Assembly (NCBI GenBank): GCA_003162495.1
Contig: PMOF01000325.1
Location: 1-7,260 of the forward strand
DNA from: Acidobacteriaceae bacterium
GTDB lineage: Bacteria > Acidobacteriota > Terriglobia > Terriglobales > Acidobacteriaceae
DNA length: 7,260 bases
Direction: 5' to 3'
The position numbers were made by a program, and so were the translations under genes. Numbering within the stretch: position 1 is the stretch's first letter; every line of letters begins with the position of its first letter. This document shows positions 1 to 4,863 of the stretch, one piece after another. Below the pieces are notes generated by a model. The model was not told the origin of the DNA. It saw only the letters and a program-made list of their open reading frames with translations, and did not search any database.

Positions 1-457
1 CTCCCTCATTGAGCCAGAGCGGCATCCATTCGCTTGCGCTGCTGAACTGCAGATGCGTGTACTCGTGATAAATCACGGCAAACGGGTGTTCTTCCTCGGC
101 ATCCAGGCGCAGGAGAACGTAGTTCTTGTCCTGAGTTCTCAGAAAAAAGCCACCCAGTTTCAACTGCCCGCTGGCCAGATAGGCTGCCGGCTCGAACTCC
201 TGAAAGGTCTTTGTGTTCCTGGCCGCGAACACCACGATGGGCGCAGCCGGGTCCACGTTGGACTTGGGAAACAAGGTTTGAAACATCCAGCGCATCCGCT
301 CGAATTGATCCAAAGTGTGGCGTGCCTGCTTTTCGTTCGAGTCGGTGAGGACCGTGAAGTGAGGACTCCGCACCTCGATCCACTGTTCAGGAGACGCAAA
401 AAGAGTACTGCACAATACGGCATGGACACTAAACAGGGTCGCAACTCGTTTCAGCAT
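1..457 (-). CDS. Exported HEYTH zinc metallopeptidase (peptidase MA-like), N-terminal part
   Basis: The frame is open from ATG at 457 to the window edge, giving 152 residues; the C-terminus is missing. Residues 1-21 form a signal peptide (MLKR, then a hydrophobic stretch), probably cut after LFA, so the protein should act in the periplasm or outside the cell. The text HEYTH near residue 133 is a gluzincin-type HExxH zinc site, and LWLNEG at the truncated end supplies the Glu expected as third zinc ligand about 20 residues later. The segment before it (WIEVRSPHFTVLTD, then a Phe/Arg-rich helix and PIVVFAAR) matches the N-terminal pattern of peptidase MA or DUF1570-like proteins, which often carry TPR repeats further on; that part cannot be seen here. 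There is no strong Shine-Dalgarno site. It lies 14 nt after the small ORF and is probably last or late in the regulator operon. Substrate unknown. Confidence 0.8.
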   Translation of the reverse strand, partial: MLKRVATLFSVHAVLCSTLFASPEQWIEVRSPHFTVLTDSNEKQARHTLDQFERMRWMFQTLFPKSNVDPAAPIVVFAARNTKTFQEFEPAAYLASGQLKLGGFFLRTQDKNYVLLRLDAEEEHPFAVIYHEYTHLQFSSASEWMPLWLNEG

Positions 458-471
458 GGTTGGGCCCGATA

Positions 472-585
472 CTAACAGACCGTCACGGGACTAGGCGCAA
501 TGCTCGTGCCGCTCGCAACCCGTTCTTCAAACGCCTTGATTGCCTTGCAGATCCGCGGTGCTTCTTCCTTCATGCGTCGCTTCAT
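472..585 (-). CDS. Possible 37-residue small protein between activator and peptidase
   Basis: An ATG at 585 opens a 37-codon frame ending in TAG at 472-474. It lies 19 nt after the sigma54-activator stop and 14 nt before the peptidase ATG, so it fits tightly into the row of genes. AGGAAG stands 6 nt before the ATG, a good ribosome-site position. A second in-frame ATG at 573 could also be used. The peptide begins MKRRMKEEAPRICKAIK, is strongly basic at first, has two cysteines (13 and 37), and shows no membrane segment. I do not recognise a family. It is too short for coding statistics and may be chance; only the spacing and ribosome site support it. Confidence 0.33.
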   Translation of the reverse strand: MKRRMKEEAPRICKAIKAFEERVASGTSIAPSPVTVC

Positions 586-604
586 GCAGCGCTTCCTGCA
601 CCGC

Positions 605-1975
605 TCAGTTCACGGCGGTCCCAAAGTCGATGTCTCTGGCCGTCAGCACCGACTCGTCACCGGCCAGTATGGCGCCCCGTTCAAGCACATGCTCCAGTTC
701 GCGCACGTTGCCCGGCCAACCGTGCGTGAAGAGCATGGCCATGGCTTCAGGGGAGACGCGTTTGACAGGCGCCTCGCGGCCCAGGCGCTGCATAAAGTGC
801 TCGATCAGCAGTGGCAGGTCCTCCATGTGCTCGGCCAGCGACGGCGTGCGGATAAGAAACACCGCCAGCCGGTAATACAAATCGGAGCGGAAGAGGCCCG
901 ACTGGGTGTGCACCGCCAGCGGCTGGTGTGTGGCCGCCACAATCCGCACATCCACCTTGACGGTCTCGTTGTCTCCAACTTTCTGCAACTCGCCGCATTC
1001 TACAAAGCGGAGCAGCTTGGACTGAAGGGCCAAAGGCATCTCGCCGATCTCATCCAGAAACATTGTGCCCCCGTCAGCGGATTCGATGCGCCCGGTGCGG
1101 CTCTGCACCGCGCCCGTAAAGGCGCCGCGGGTGTGGCCAAACAGTTCCGCTTCCAGCAGCGCTTCCGGAATGGCGGCGCAGTTGATGGCCACAAACGGCT
1201 TGCGGCTTCGAGTCGACAACCGATGCAGAGCCTCGGCCACCAACTCTTTGCCCGAACCGGTTGGCCCTTCGATCAGCACCGGAGCCATGCGCGGGGCCAC
1301 CAGCCGGATGCGGCGGCTGATCTCCAGCATGCAGGCGGCGTTGCCGATCAGTTCCGGGAGACGGTCGATCGACTCCGGTCCGGCCTGCAGCGCGCTTGCA
1401 TCCGCAGCCGGCACGGGAGGGCTCGATTGTGTCGGCTGTCCTGAAAGAGCGGCGGCGGCCGCATCCGGCGCCATTGCCTCGAACGCCGCAGGGCGAGCCG
1501 GAAGCGCCACGGACACCGGCCGCACCCGGCCCCCCGCCGGGCTCGTGCCTTGGTTGGTCGCGCGGTTCGGACCGGTGAGCAGCGGCGCTGCGTTCCAGGC
1601 CGCCGTGTCTGTGTCCTGGCTGCGCCTCAGGGCATACAGCAGCTCCTGGCGGAACGGGCCGCGCGGGCTTTCCTGTACCGGCAAGCTGGCCGTGGTCATC
1701 AGCTCTACCAGGGGATAACTCTCATGCATGTCCTTGAGAAATTCAGCCAGATCGAGATCGGGCAGCCAGGAATCCACGATGATGGCCTCCGGGCAAGCCG
1801 CTTCGGTTTCCGCCCAGGCCTGTGCCCCGCCCTCGGCTTCACGCACCTGCCAGCGCAATCCAGTAAGGATCTCGGAGAGTCGCTGGCGAAAGTTGCGATC
1901 CGCGCTGGCGACCACCGCGGTGCGAGAACGGGCGCGGCCTGAAGAAGCGCCCGAGGGATCTCGAATCGTCTGCAT
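605..1975 (-). CDS. NtrC-like sigma54 activator without C-terminal DNA-binding domain
   Basis: This 456-residue protein should remodel sigma54-RNA polymerase using ATP. Residues 18-120 resemble a receiver domain: D68 in VDSWLPD is the likely phosphorylation site and T94/T95 the conserved Thr. However, the usual acidic pair is reduced to D26, and the normal Lys-Pro-Phe reads GPF (106-108). A Pro/Ala-rich linker covers about 121-200. The AAA+ domain has Walker A GPTGSGKE (237-244), the sigma54-contacting loop GAFTGA (284-289), Walker B GGTMFLDE (302-309), arginine residues in FRSDLYYRL (R363, R369), and WPGNVREL (420-427). The chain ends 29 residues later, so the Fis-type helix-turn-helix is absent, as in FlgR-like activators that work without enhancer DNA. 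GGGAGA 6 nt before ATG 1975 fixes the start. It follows the OmpR-type gene by 36 nt, probably in one operon. Its target genes are unknown. Confidence 0.93.
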   Translation of the reverse strand: MQTIRDPSGASSGRARSRTAVVASADRNFRQRLSEILTGLRWQVREAEGGAQAWAETEAACPEAIIVDSWLPDLDLAEFLKDMHESYPLVELMTTASLPVQESPRGPFRQELLYALRRSQDTDTAAWNAAPLLTGPNRATNQGTSPAGGRVRPVSVALPARPAAFEAMAPDAAAAALSGQPTQSSPPVPAADASALQAGPESIDRLPELIGNAACMLEISRRIRLVAPRMAPVLIEGPTGSGKELVAEALHRLSTRSRKPFVAINCAAIPEALLEAELFGHTRGAFTGAVQSRTGRIESADGGTMFLDEIGEMPLALQSKLLRFVECGELQKVGDNETVKVDVRIVAATHQPLAVHTQSGLFRSDLYYRLAVFLIRTPSLAEHMEDLPLLIEHFMQRLGREAPVKRVSPEAMAMLFTHGWPGNVRELEHVLERGAILAGDESVLTARDIDFGTAVN

Positions 1976-1981
1976 GCGTAT

Positions 1982-1987
1982 TCTCCC
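1982..1987 (-). promoter_or_regulatory. Ribosome binding site of the sigma54 activator
   Basis: GGGAGA lies six bases before ATG 1975, in the 36-nt gap after the OmpR-type gene. It supports this start and independent translation of the second gene. Confidence 0.65.
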
Positions 1988-2011
1988 GATGATTGAATCC
2001 GTTGTTGAAAG

Positions 2012-2800
2012 CTACTGAACGTCGGCAACCAGGCCGGTTGCTCCCAGGGCGGCCTGGTCTGCAACCTGGCTCAACGATGCGGCCATAGCTTTGCAGGCTG
2101 CCTTCGCCGATGTTGCGCTCAACGCCAGATCGGTCTCCGATGGCATCACGTAGCCGTGTTTGCGCACCGTCCGGATCAGATGCCCCGGCGGCGGGTCCTT
2201 GAGCTTGCGGCGCAGGTAGTTCACGTAAACATCCACAATGTTGGTGGTCTGCGCCGGCTCCAGATTCCACACCGACTCCAGCAGCTCAATCCGCGAAACG
2301 CATTGGCCGCGATTGAGCATCATGTGTTCCAGCAGCGCAAATTCCTTGTTGGTCAGCACAATCGGCTGGCCGCCGCGGCGCGCCGTGTGGTCCAGCCGGT
2401 CCAGTTCCAGGTCCCCGGCCCGCAGGGTGAGCCGCGCCTCGCGCTTGCGCCGCAGCAGCGCCCGGCACCGCGCCCGCAGCTCATGCAGGCTGAAAGGCTT
2501 GACCATCAGGTCGTCCGCTCCTTGATCCAGGCAGCGAACGCGCGTGTCGATCTCCTGCCGCCCGGTCAGCACAAGGATCGGCAGTTCGAGATCCAGCGCG
2601 CGAATCTCATTGAGCACCTGCTCGCCGTCCTTGACCGGCATGTTCAAATCCAGAATGGTCAGGTCCGGCAACTGATCGCGGAACGCCTCAACCGCCGCCC
2701 CTCCGTCCTCCACCAGATGTACGCGATGCCCGTCCGCTTCCAGGCCCCGGCTCAGAAACATTCCAAGCAGCTTGTCGTCGTCGGCAATCAGTAGCCTCAT
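2012..2800 (-). CDS. OmpR/PhoB-family response regulator (receiver plus winged helix)
   Basis: This 262-residue cytoplasmic DNA-binding regulator should be switched on by phosphorylation from an unidentified histidine kinase. The receiver (1-118) is complete: acidic residues D7 and D8, phospho-acceptor D51 in ILDLNMP, T79 in LVLTG, and K101 in VKPF. The winged-helix domain (about 123-220) shows LTNKEFALLEHMM, the recognition-helix region TTNIVDVYVNYLRRKL, and the wing RTVRKHGYVMP. After it comes an unusual Ala-rich tail of about 40 residues (223-262). The frame extends upstream to 2944, but I chose ATG 2800: the receiver begins right there (MRLLIADDD) and GTGAGG lies 5 nt upstream. The upstream codons are not receiver-like. 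It is the first gene of the likely operon with the sigma54 activator and peptidase. Its exact signal cannot be read from the sequence. Confidence 0.95.
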   Translation of the reverse strand: MRLLIADDDKLLGMFLSRGLEADGHRVHLVEDGGAAVEAFRDQLPDLTILDLNMPVKDGEQVLNEIRALDLELPILVLTGRQEIDTRVRCLDQGADDLMVKPFSLHELRARCRALLRRKREARLTLRAGDLELDRLDHTARRGGQPIVLTNKEFALLEHMMLNRGQCVSRIELLESVWNLEPAQTTNIVDVYVNYLRRKLKDPPPGHLIRTVRKHGYVMPSETDLALSATSAKAACKAMAASLSQVADQAALGATGLVADVQ

Positions 2801-2805
2801 GGCAG

Positions 2806-2811
2806 CCTCAC
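2806..2811 (-). promoter_or_regulatory. Ribosome binding site that sets the OmpR-type start
   Basis: GTGAGG lies five bases before ATG 2800. It decides for this start over in-frame upstream codons reaching to 2944, which do not encode receiver-like sequence. Confidence 0.7.
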
Positions 2812-2813
2812 TC

Positions 2814-2833
2814 TTCTTAAATTTGTTCTTAAA
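2814..2833 (-). repeat. Direct repeat in the regulator leader, possible autoregulatory site
   Basis: On the minus strand TTTAAGAA occurs twice with a 12-bp period, 14-33 nt before the regulator ATG. Tandem direct repeats of about one helical turn are the usual binding layout of OmpR/PhoB proteins, so autoregulation is possible. The stretch is AT-rich, so chance or a role in translation is also possible. Confidence 0.35.
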
Positions 2834-2866
2834 ACTAGCGCGCTCAAATTCGAGCAGCGTCCTCAA

Positions 2867-2889
2867 TGTGCAACGCCTGCCAGTGCACA
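2867..2889. repeat. Inverted repeat TGTGCA-N11-TGCACA upstream of the regulator
   Basis: Perfect six-base arms are separated by 11 bases, 67-89 nt upstream of the OmpR-type ATG. Size and symmetry suit a dimeric repressor or activator site. On the minus strand its inner arm overlaps a TTGCAC that could be a -35 element, but no convincing -10 follows 17 bases later (AATTTG). The bound factor is unknown. Confidence 0.35.
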
Positions 2890-2963
2890 ACCCCGGCCAG
2901 GGGCAGGTTGCAGCCGGTTGCCGGTGGGTCTGCTTAGCGGGCACTAACCTTTGCCCTCTCTCA

Positions 2964-2979
2964 CCATCCCTCGGGATGG
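2964..2979. repeat. Short perfect inverted repeat
   Basis: CCATCCC and GGGATGG are separated by TC, which would form a six-pair stem with a CTCG loop. It has no T run, so it is not a terminator. It lies in the regulator leader region; its role is unknown. Confidence 0.35.
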
Positions 2980-3194
2980 GGCGGAACTCAACATTGGATT
3001 GATAAAAGAATGAGCAGCGATTCCAGCATCGGGACAGCGCAGACCTCTTTCCCGAAATGGCGTTGGGCTATTAACGTCGAAGGAACCTCTGGCAGCCAGC
3101 GGTCATGCCCCGGCATCGTGAGCCGCATCGGAACTTCGCGCACGCGGGCGGTTGCCGGTCGCAGAGTCTGCCGAAAAACTCGTTCCAATGAAGA

Positions 3195-3257
3195 GTACGG
3201 GCTTCAGCTCGTACATTAAGTGCCACAAAAGCACCGTGGGCTTCAGCCCCTTAGGGG
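3195..3257. repeat. REP-like pair of hairpins with GGGCTTCAGC core
   Basis: The 10-mer GGGCTTCAGC occurs at 3199-3208 (as part of an eight-pair stem 3195-3202/3207-3214 with loop TTCA and one G-T pair) and again at 3238-3247 (four-pair stem, same TTCA loop). The second is followed at once by CCCC-TTA-GGGG, an alternative stem. Two copies of the same stem-loop core 39 bp apart in non-coding DNA are typical of REP or BIME-like elements, which are moved by REP-associated tyrosine transposases. No transposase is present here. Similar GGGCTTCAGCCC elements are, to my knowledge, common in acidobacterial intergenic DNA. Confidence 0.5.
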
Positions 3258-3311
3258 ACTACAACCACTCCTCGCCAATACGTCCTTGAATCGTCGAAAC
3301 GCGCGTCAGGA

Positions 3312-3331
3312 CCGCCGTGCCCTCACGGTGG
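3312..3331. repeat. Hairpin upstream of the lexA promoter
   Basis: An eight-pair stem (CCGCCGTG with CACGGTGG, one G-T pair) closes a CCCT loop. There is no T run after it on either strand. It may belong to the REP-like elements or end transcription arriving from the left; function not known. Confidence 0.35.
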
Positions 3332-3343
3332 CCCGCTAAACCC

Positions 3344-3396
3344 AAAAGCGAACAAGCTGAGAAAATAAAGTTGTTGCAATTCGCTTTTTATTCGCT
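3344..3396. promoter_or_regulatory. Candidate LexA operator: repeated TTCGCT motif
   Basis: ATTCGCT occurs twice in the same direction (3379-3385 and 3390-3396) with an 11-bp period, filling the spacer between -35 and -10. An inverted copy lies at 3344-3352 (AAAAGCGAA), the exact reverse complement of TTCGCTTTT at 3380-3388. The direct pair has the same layout as the alphaproteobacterial LexA box GTTC-N7-GTTC, here ATTC-N7-ATTC. A repressor bound here would cover the promoter, as expected for LexA autoregulation. Binding is inferred from position and symmetry only. Confidence 0.5.
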
Positions 3397-3401
3397 ATAA
3401 T
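3374..3401 (+). promoter_or_regulatory. lexA promoter giving a leaderless transcript
   Basis: TTGCAA (3374-3379) and a perfect TATAAT (3396-3401) are 16 bases apart, a normal sigma70-type spacing. Only six bases (CCGCCC) lie between the -10 box and ATG 3408. Transcription should therefore start at or within a base or two of the start codon, and no Shine-Dalgarno sequence could be on the mRNA. Confidence 0.75.
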
Positions 3402-3407
3402 CCGCCC

Positions 3408-4013
3408 ATGGCTGTCACCCGAAGGCAAAAAGAGGTTCTCGACTTCCTGGAGTCGTTCGTTGCCCGCAACGGCTACTCCCCGTCGTTTGAGGAGATTGCG
3501 CACGGCATGGGCCTGAAGAGCCTGGCCACCGTGCACAAGCACATTACCAACCTTGAAAAGAAGGGGCTGCTGGACCGCGTGCACAACCGCAGCCGCTCCA
3601 TCGACGTGCTGCCGCCCGGCACGCGCAGCCGTACCAGCGACCGGCTGCCCCTGGCCGGGCGCATCGCCGCCGGGCTCCCGGTCGAGACCATCGAGACGCC
3701 GGAGAGCATTTCCCTGCACGATGTGGTCGGCAACCGCGACGTCTTCGCCCTCGAGGTGCGCGGCGACTCCATGCGCGACGAGCACATTATCAGCGGCGAC
3801 TACGTGCTAGTGGAGCGCACCCGCACGGCGCGGCAAGGGGAGATCGTGGTGGCCCTGGTGCATGGCTCTGAAACCACCCTGAAGCGTTTTTATCTGGAGG
3901 GCGCCACGGTGCGCCTGCAGCCCGCCAACATGGAGATGGAACCCATCTACATTCCCGCCGCGCAGGTCGCCATCCAGGGCCGGGTGCTGGGCGTGCTGCG
4001 CAAGTACCGGTAG
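3408..4013 (+). CDS. lexA: LexA repressor, self-cleaving SOS regulator
   Basis: This 201-residue cytoplasmic protein represses DNA-damage genes and inactivates itself when RecA filaments form. The N-terminal winged-helix domain (MAVTRRQKEVLDFLE to about 65) shows GYSPSFEEIA and LATVHKHITNLEKKG. The hinge holds the cleavage bond A83-G84 in LAGRIAAG. The peptidase domain has catalytic S121 in GDSM and K159 in TTLKR, both intact, so self-cleavage should work. The length is that of normal LexA. ATG 3408 matches the usual N-terminus, but no ribosome site precedes it; the promoter lies directly against the start codon, which suggests leaderless translation. It is transcribed alone, diverges from the regulator operon, and ends at the terminator shared with trxA. 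It is probably autoregulated through TTCGCT repeats in its promoter. Confidence 0.97.
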   Translation: MAVTRRQKEVLDFLESFVARNGYSPSFEEIAHGMGLKSLATVHKHITNLEKKGLLDRVHNRSRSIDVLPPGTRSRTSDRLPLAGRIAAGLPVETIETPESISLHDVVGNRDVFALEVRGDSMRDEHIISGDYVLVERTRTARQGEIVVALVHGSETTLKRFYLEGATVRLQPANMEMEPIYIPAAQVAIQGRVLGVLRKYR

Positions 4014-4051
4014 GCGAATACCGGCAACATTTCAATTGTCTTCAAAGGAAG

Positions 4052-4083
4052 AAAAGGCCCGGCGCGCGCGCCGGGCCTTTTTT
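4052..4083. terminator. Bidirectional terminator between lexA and trxA
   Basis: A perfect 22-base GC palindrome (4056-4077, nine pairs around a CGCG loop) is flanked by AAAA on the left and TTTTTT on the right. It can therefore stop lexA transcripts on the plus strand and trxA transcripts on the minus strand. It lies 38 nt after the lexA stop and 30 nt after the trxA stop. Confidence 0.92.
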
Positions 4084-4098
4084 GCGTTCCAGTCTTTT

Positions 4099-4134
4099 GA
4101 CCTTGTTGGCAGGTTAGATCTTGTTGGCAGGTTC
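4099..4134 (-). repeat. 18-bp tandem duplication containing the trxA stop codon
   Basis: Two adjacent 18-base units (minus strand 4134-4117 and 4116-4099) agree at 16 of 18 positions, with a 14-base exact core AACCTGCCAACAAG. The first unit codes for EPANKI, the last trxA codons. The second starts with TAA where the first has GAA, so its first codon is the stop. Confidence 0.8.
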
Positions 4135-4482
4135 CGCGGCGGCCGTCTTCTGCGCCAGCAGCCGCTGGATCTTCTCTTCGATCACGTCCTGGGGCTTATA
4201 ACCCTCAATCTGATCGGCGACCTTGCCGTCTTTGAAAAGCAGCAGCGCCGGAATCCCGCGAATGTTGTAGCGCGAAGGCGCGGCGCCGTTCTGGTCCACA
4301 TTCACCTTCACCACCTTGAGCTGGCCGGCGAACTTGGCCGCTACCGCATCCACGATGGGCGCAATTGCCCTGCAGGGGCCGCACCAGGTAGCCCAGAAAT
4401 CCACCAGAACCGGTTGCTCACTCTTCAGCACTTCCTGATCGAACGTTGCATCGCTTACTTCTATCACTCCCAAGCCAGCCAT
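4114..4482 (-). CDS. trxA: Thioredoxin
   Basis: This 122-residue protein is a cytoplasmic dithiol reductase that reduces disulfides in enzymes such as ribonucleotide reductase and is itself kept reduced by thioredoxin reductase. The active site is the classical WCGPC (33-37), preceded by VLVDFWAT, with cis-proline P78 in RGIPALLLFKDGK. There is no signal peptide. The length is slightly above the usual 105-110 because of a short Ala-rich tail (KTAAAEPANKI), which ends in an 18-bp tandem duplication. ATG 4482 was chosen because GAGGGGG lies just upstream and the thioredoxin fold starts there. An alternative ATG at 4527 has AAGGAG only two bases away, too close to work well. It converges with lexA on a shared terminator and appears to be transcribed alone. 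Which thioredoxin subgroup it belongs to cannot be told. Confidence 0.96.
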   Translation of the reverse strand: MAGLGVIEVSDATFDQEVLKSEQPVLVDFWATWCGPCRAIAPIVDAVAAKFAGQLKVVKVNVDQNGAAPSRYNIRGIPALLLFKDGKVADQIEGYKPQDVIEEKIQRLLAQKTAAAEPANKI

Positions 4483-4485
4483 ATT

Positions 4486-4492
4486 CCCCCTC
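4486..4492 (-). promoter_or_regulatory. Ribosome binding site that sets the trxA start
   Basis: GAGGGGG lies just before ATG 4482, with GAGG six bases from the start codon. It favours this start over the in-frame ATG at 4527. Confidence 0.65.
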
Positions 4493-4513
4493 GCGCCACC
4501 AGCACTGCTTCTA

Positions 4514-4519
4514 ATTGTA
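4514..4519 (-). promoter_or_regulatory. Possible trxA -10 element
   Basis: TACAAT (five of six bases of the consensus) would start transcription near 4507, about 25 nt before ATG 4482 and after the alternative ATG 4527. No good -35 box is found at the expected distance, so this is only a weak candidate. Confidence 0.25.
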
Positions 4520-4618
4520 CCGGTCATCGCTCCTTGATAAGATGCGCTGCCCTGTTGGAAAGTCGCAACGCGCGCTCGGCTGGTCAACAGAAAAGCTCCG
4601 GGCGCTGCCCAAAAAAAG

Positions 4619-4643
4619 TGCGACTGCCGAATTGCGACTGCCG
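4619..4643. repeat. Direct repeat upstream of trxA
   Basis: TGCGACTGCCG occurs at 4619-4629 and 4633-4643 with a 14-bp period, 137-161 nt upstream of the trxA start. An inverted partial copy (AGTCGCAA) lies at 4561-4568. This could be a tandem regulator site or simple slippage. Nothing else is recognised in 4528-4671. Confidence 0.4.
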
Positions 4644-4671
4644 CTCTCGGAGTATTCTCTACCGGCAAGGC

Positions 4672-4712
4672 AAAGAAAAGGCGCCCGGATCCTTGTAAGG
4701 ACCACGGGCGCC
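4672..4712 (-). terminator. Terminator of the thrCB operon
   Basis: On the minus strand GGCGCCCG (4712-4705) pairs with CGGGCGCC (4687-4680). An inner stem TCCTT/AAGGA lies beyond a small internal loop, and the tract TTTTCTTT (4679-4672) follows. This is a rho-independent terminator, 151 nt after the thrB stop. The stretch 4713-4863 before it holds no gene or RNA that I recognise. Confidence 0.75.
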
Positions 4713-4863
4713 TAGAGCAGCCCTCCCCCAGAACTGCCCACGTTGCGAATCTATGGGTTCATCGTACGAAAGGCAAGAAAACTTAGGTAATCCAAGCAGT
4801 ACGCACCGTCGGGGCATTACCAAATAGCCATCAACCTTTAGGCGTACCTCGAAGGTCAGAACC

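Larger units (their letters stand above)
2801..3407. other. 607-nt intergenic region between divergent regulator operon and lexA
   Basis: I see no convincing gene here. The short frames at 2988-3188 (minus) and 3010-3219 (plus) overlap each other, lack good ribosome sites and look like no family. The region holds the two repeats next to the regulator start, a short perfect inverted repeat (CCATCCC/GGGATGG) at 2964-2979, REP-like hairpins at 3195-3257, a hairpin at 3312-3331, and the lexA promoter and operator candidates. The regulator operon promoter must lie in its left part, but I cannot place it securely. The part 3010-3190 shows nothing I recognise. Confidence 0.6.

Noticed and set aside
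500..1444. A 314-codon plus-strand open frame opposite the sigma54 activator
   Set aside because: It lies antisense to the AAA+ domain and has shadow-like composition with no recognisable domain.
2870..2882. A sigma54-like promoter (TGGCA...TTGC) in front of the OmpR-type gene, attractive because a sigma54 activator is encoded nearby
   Set aside because: The GG and GC elements are two bases too close together (ten instead of twelve), and sigma54 promoters tolerate almost no spacing change.
2988..3219. Short frames on both strands (2988-3188 minus, 3010-3219 plus) in the large intergenic region
   Set aside because: They overlap each other, have no convincing ribosome site, resemble no known protein, and one reaches into the REP-like hairpin.
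4525..4527. ATG 4527 as the trxA start
   Set aside because: Its AAGGAG lies only two bases from the ATG, the extra residues are not thioredoxin-like, and ATG 4482 has a well placed ribosome site.
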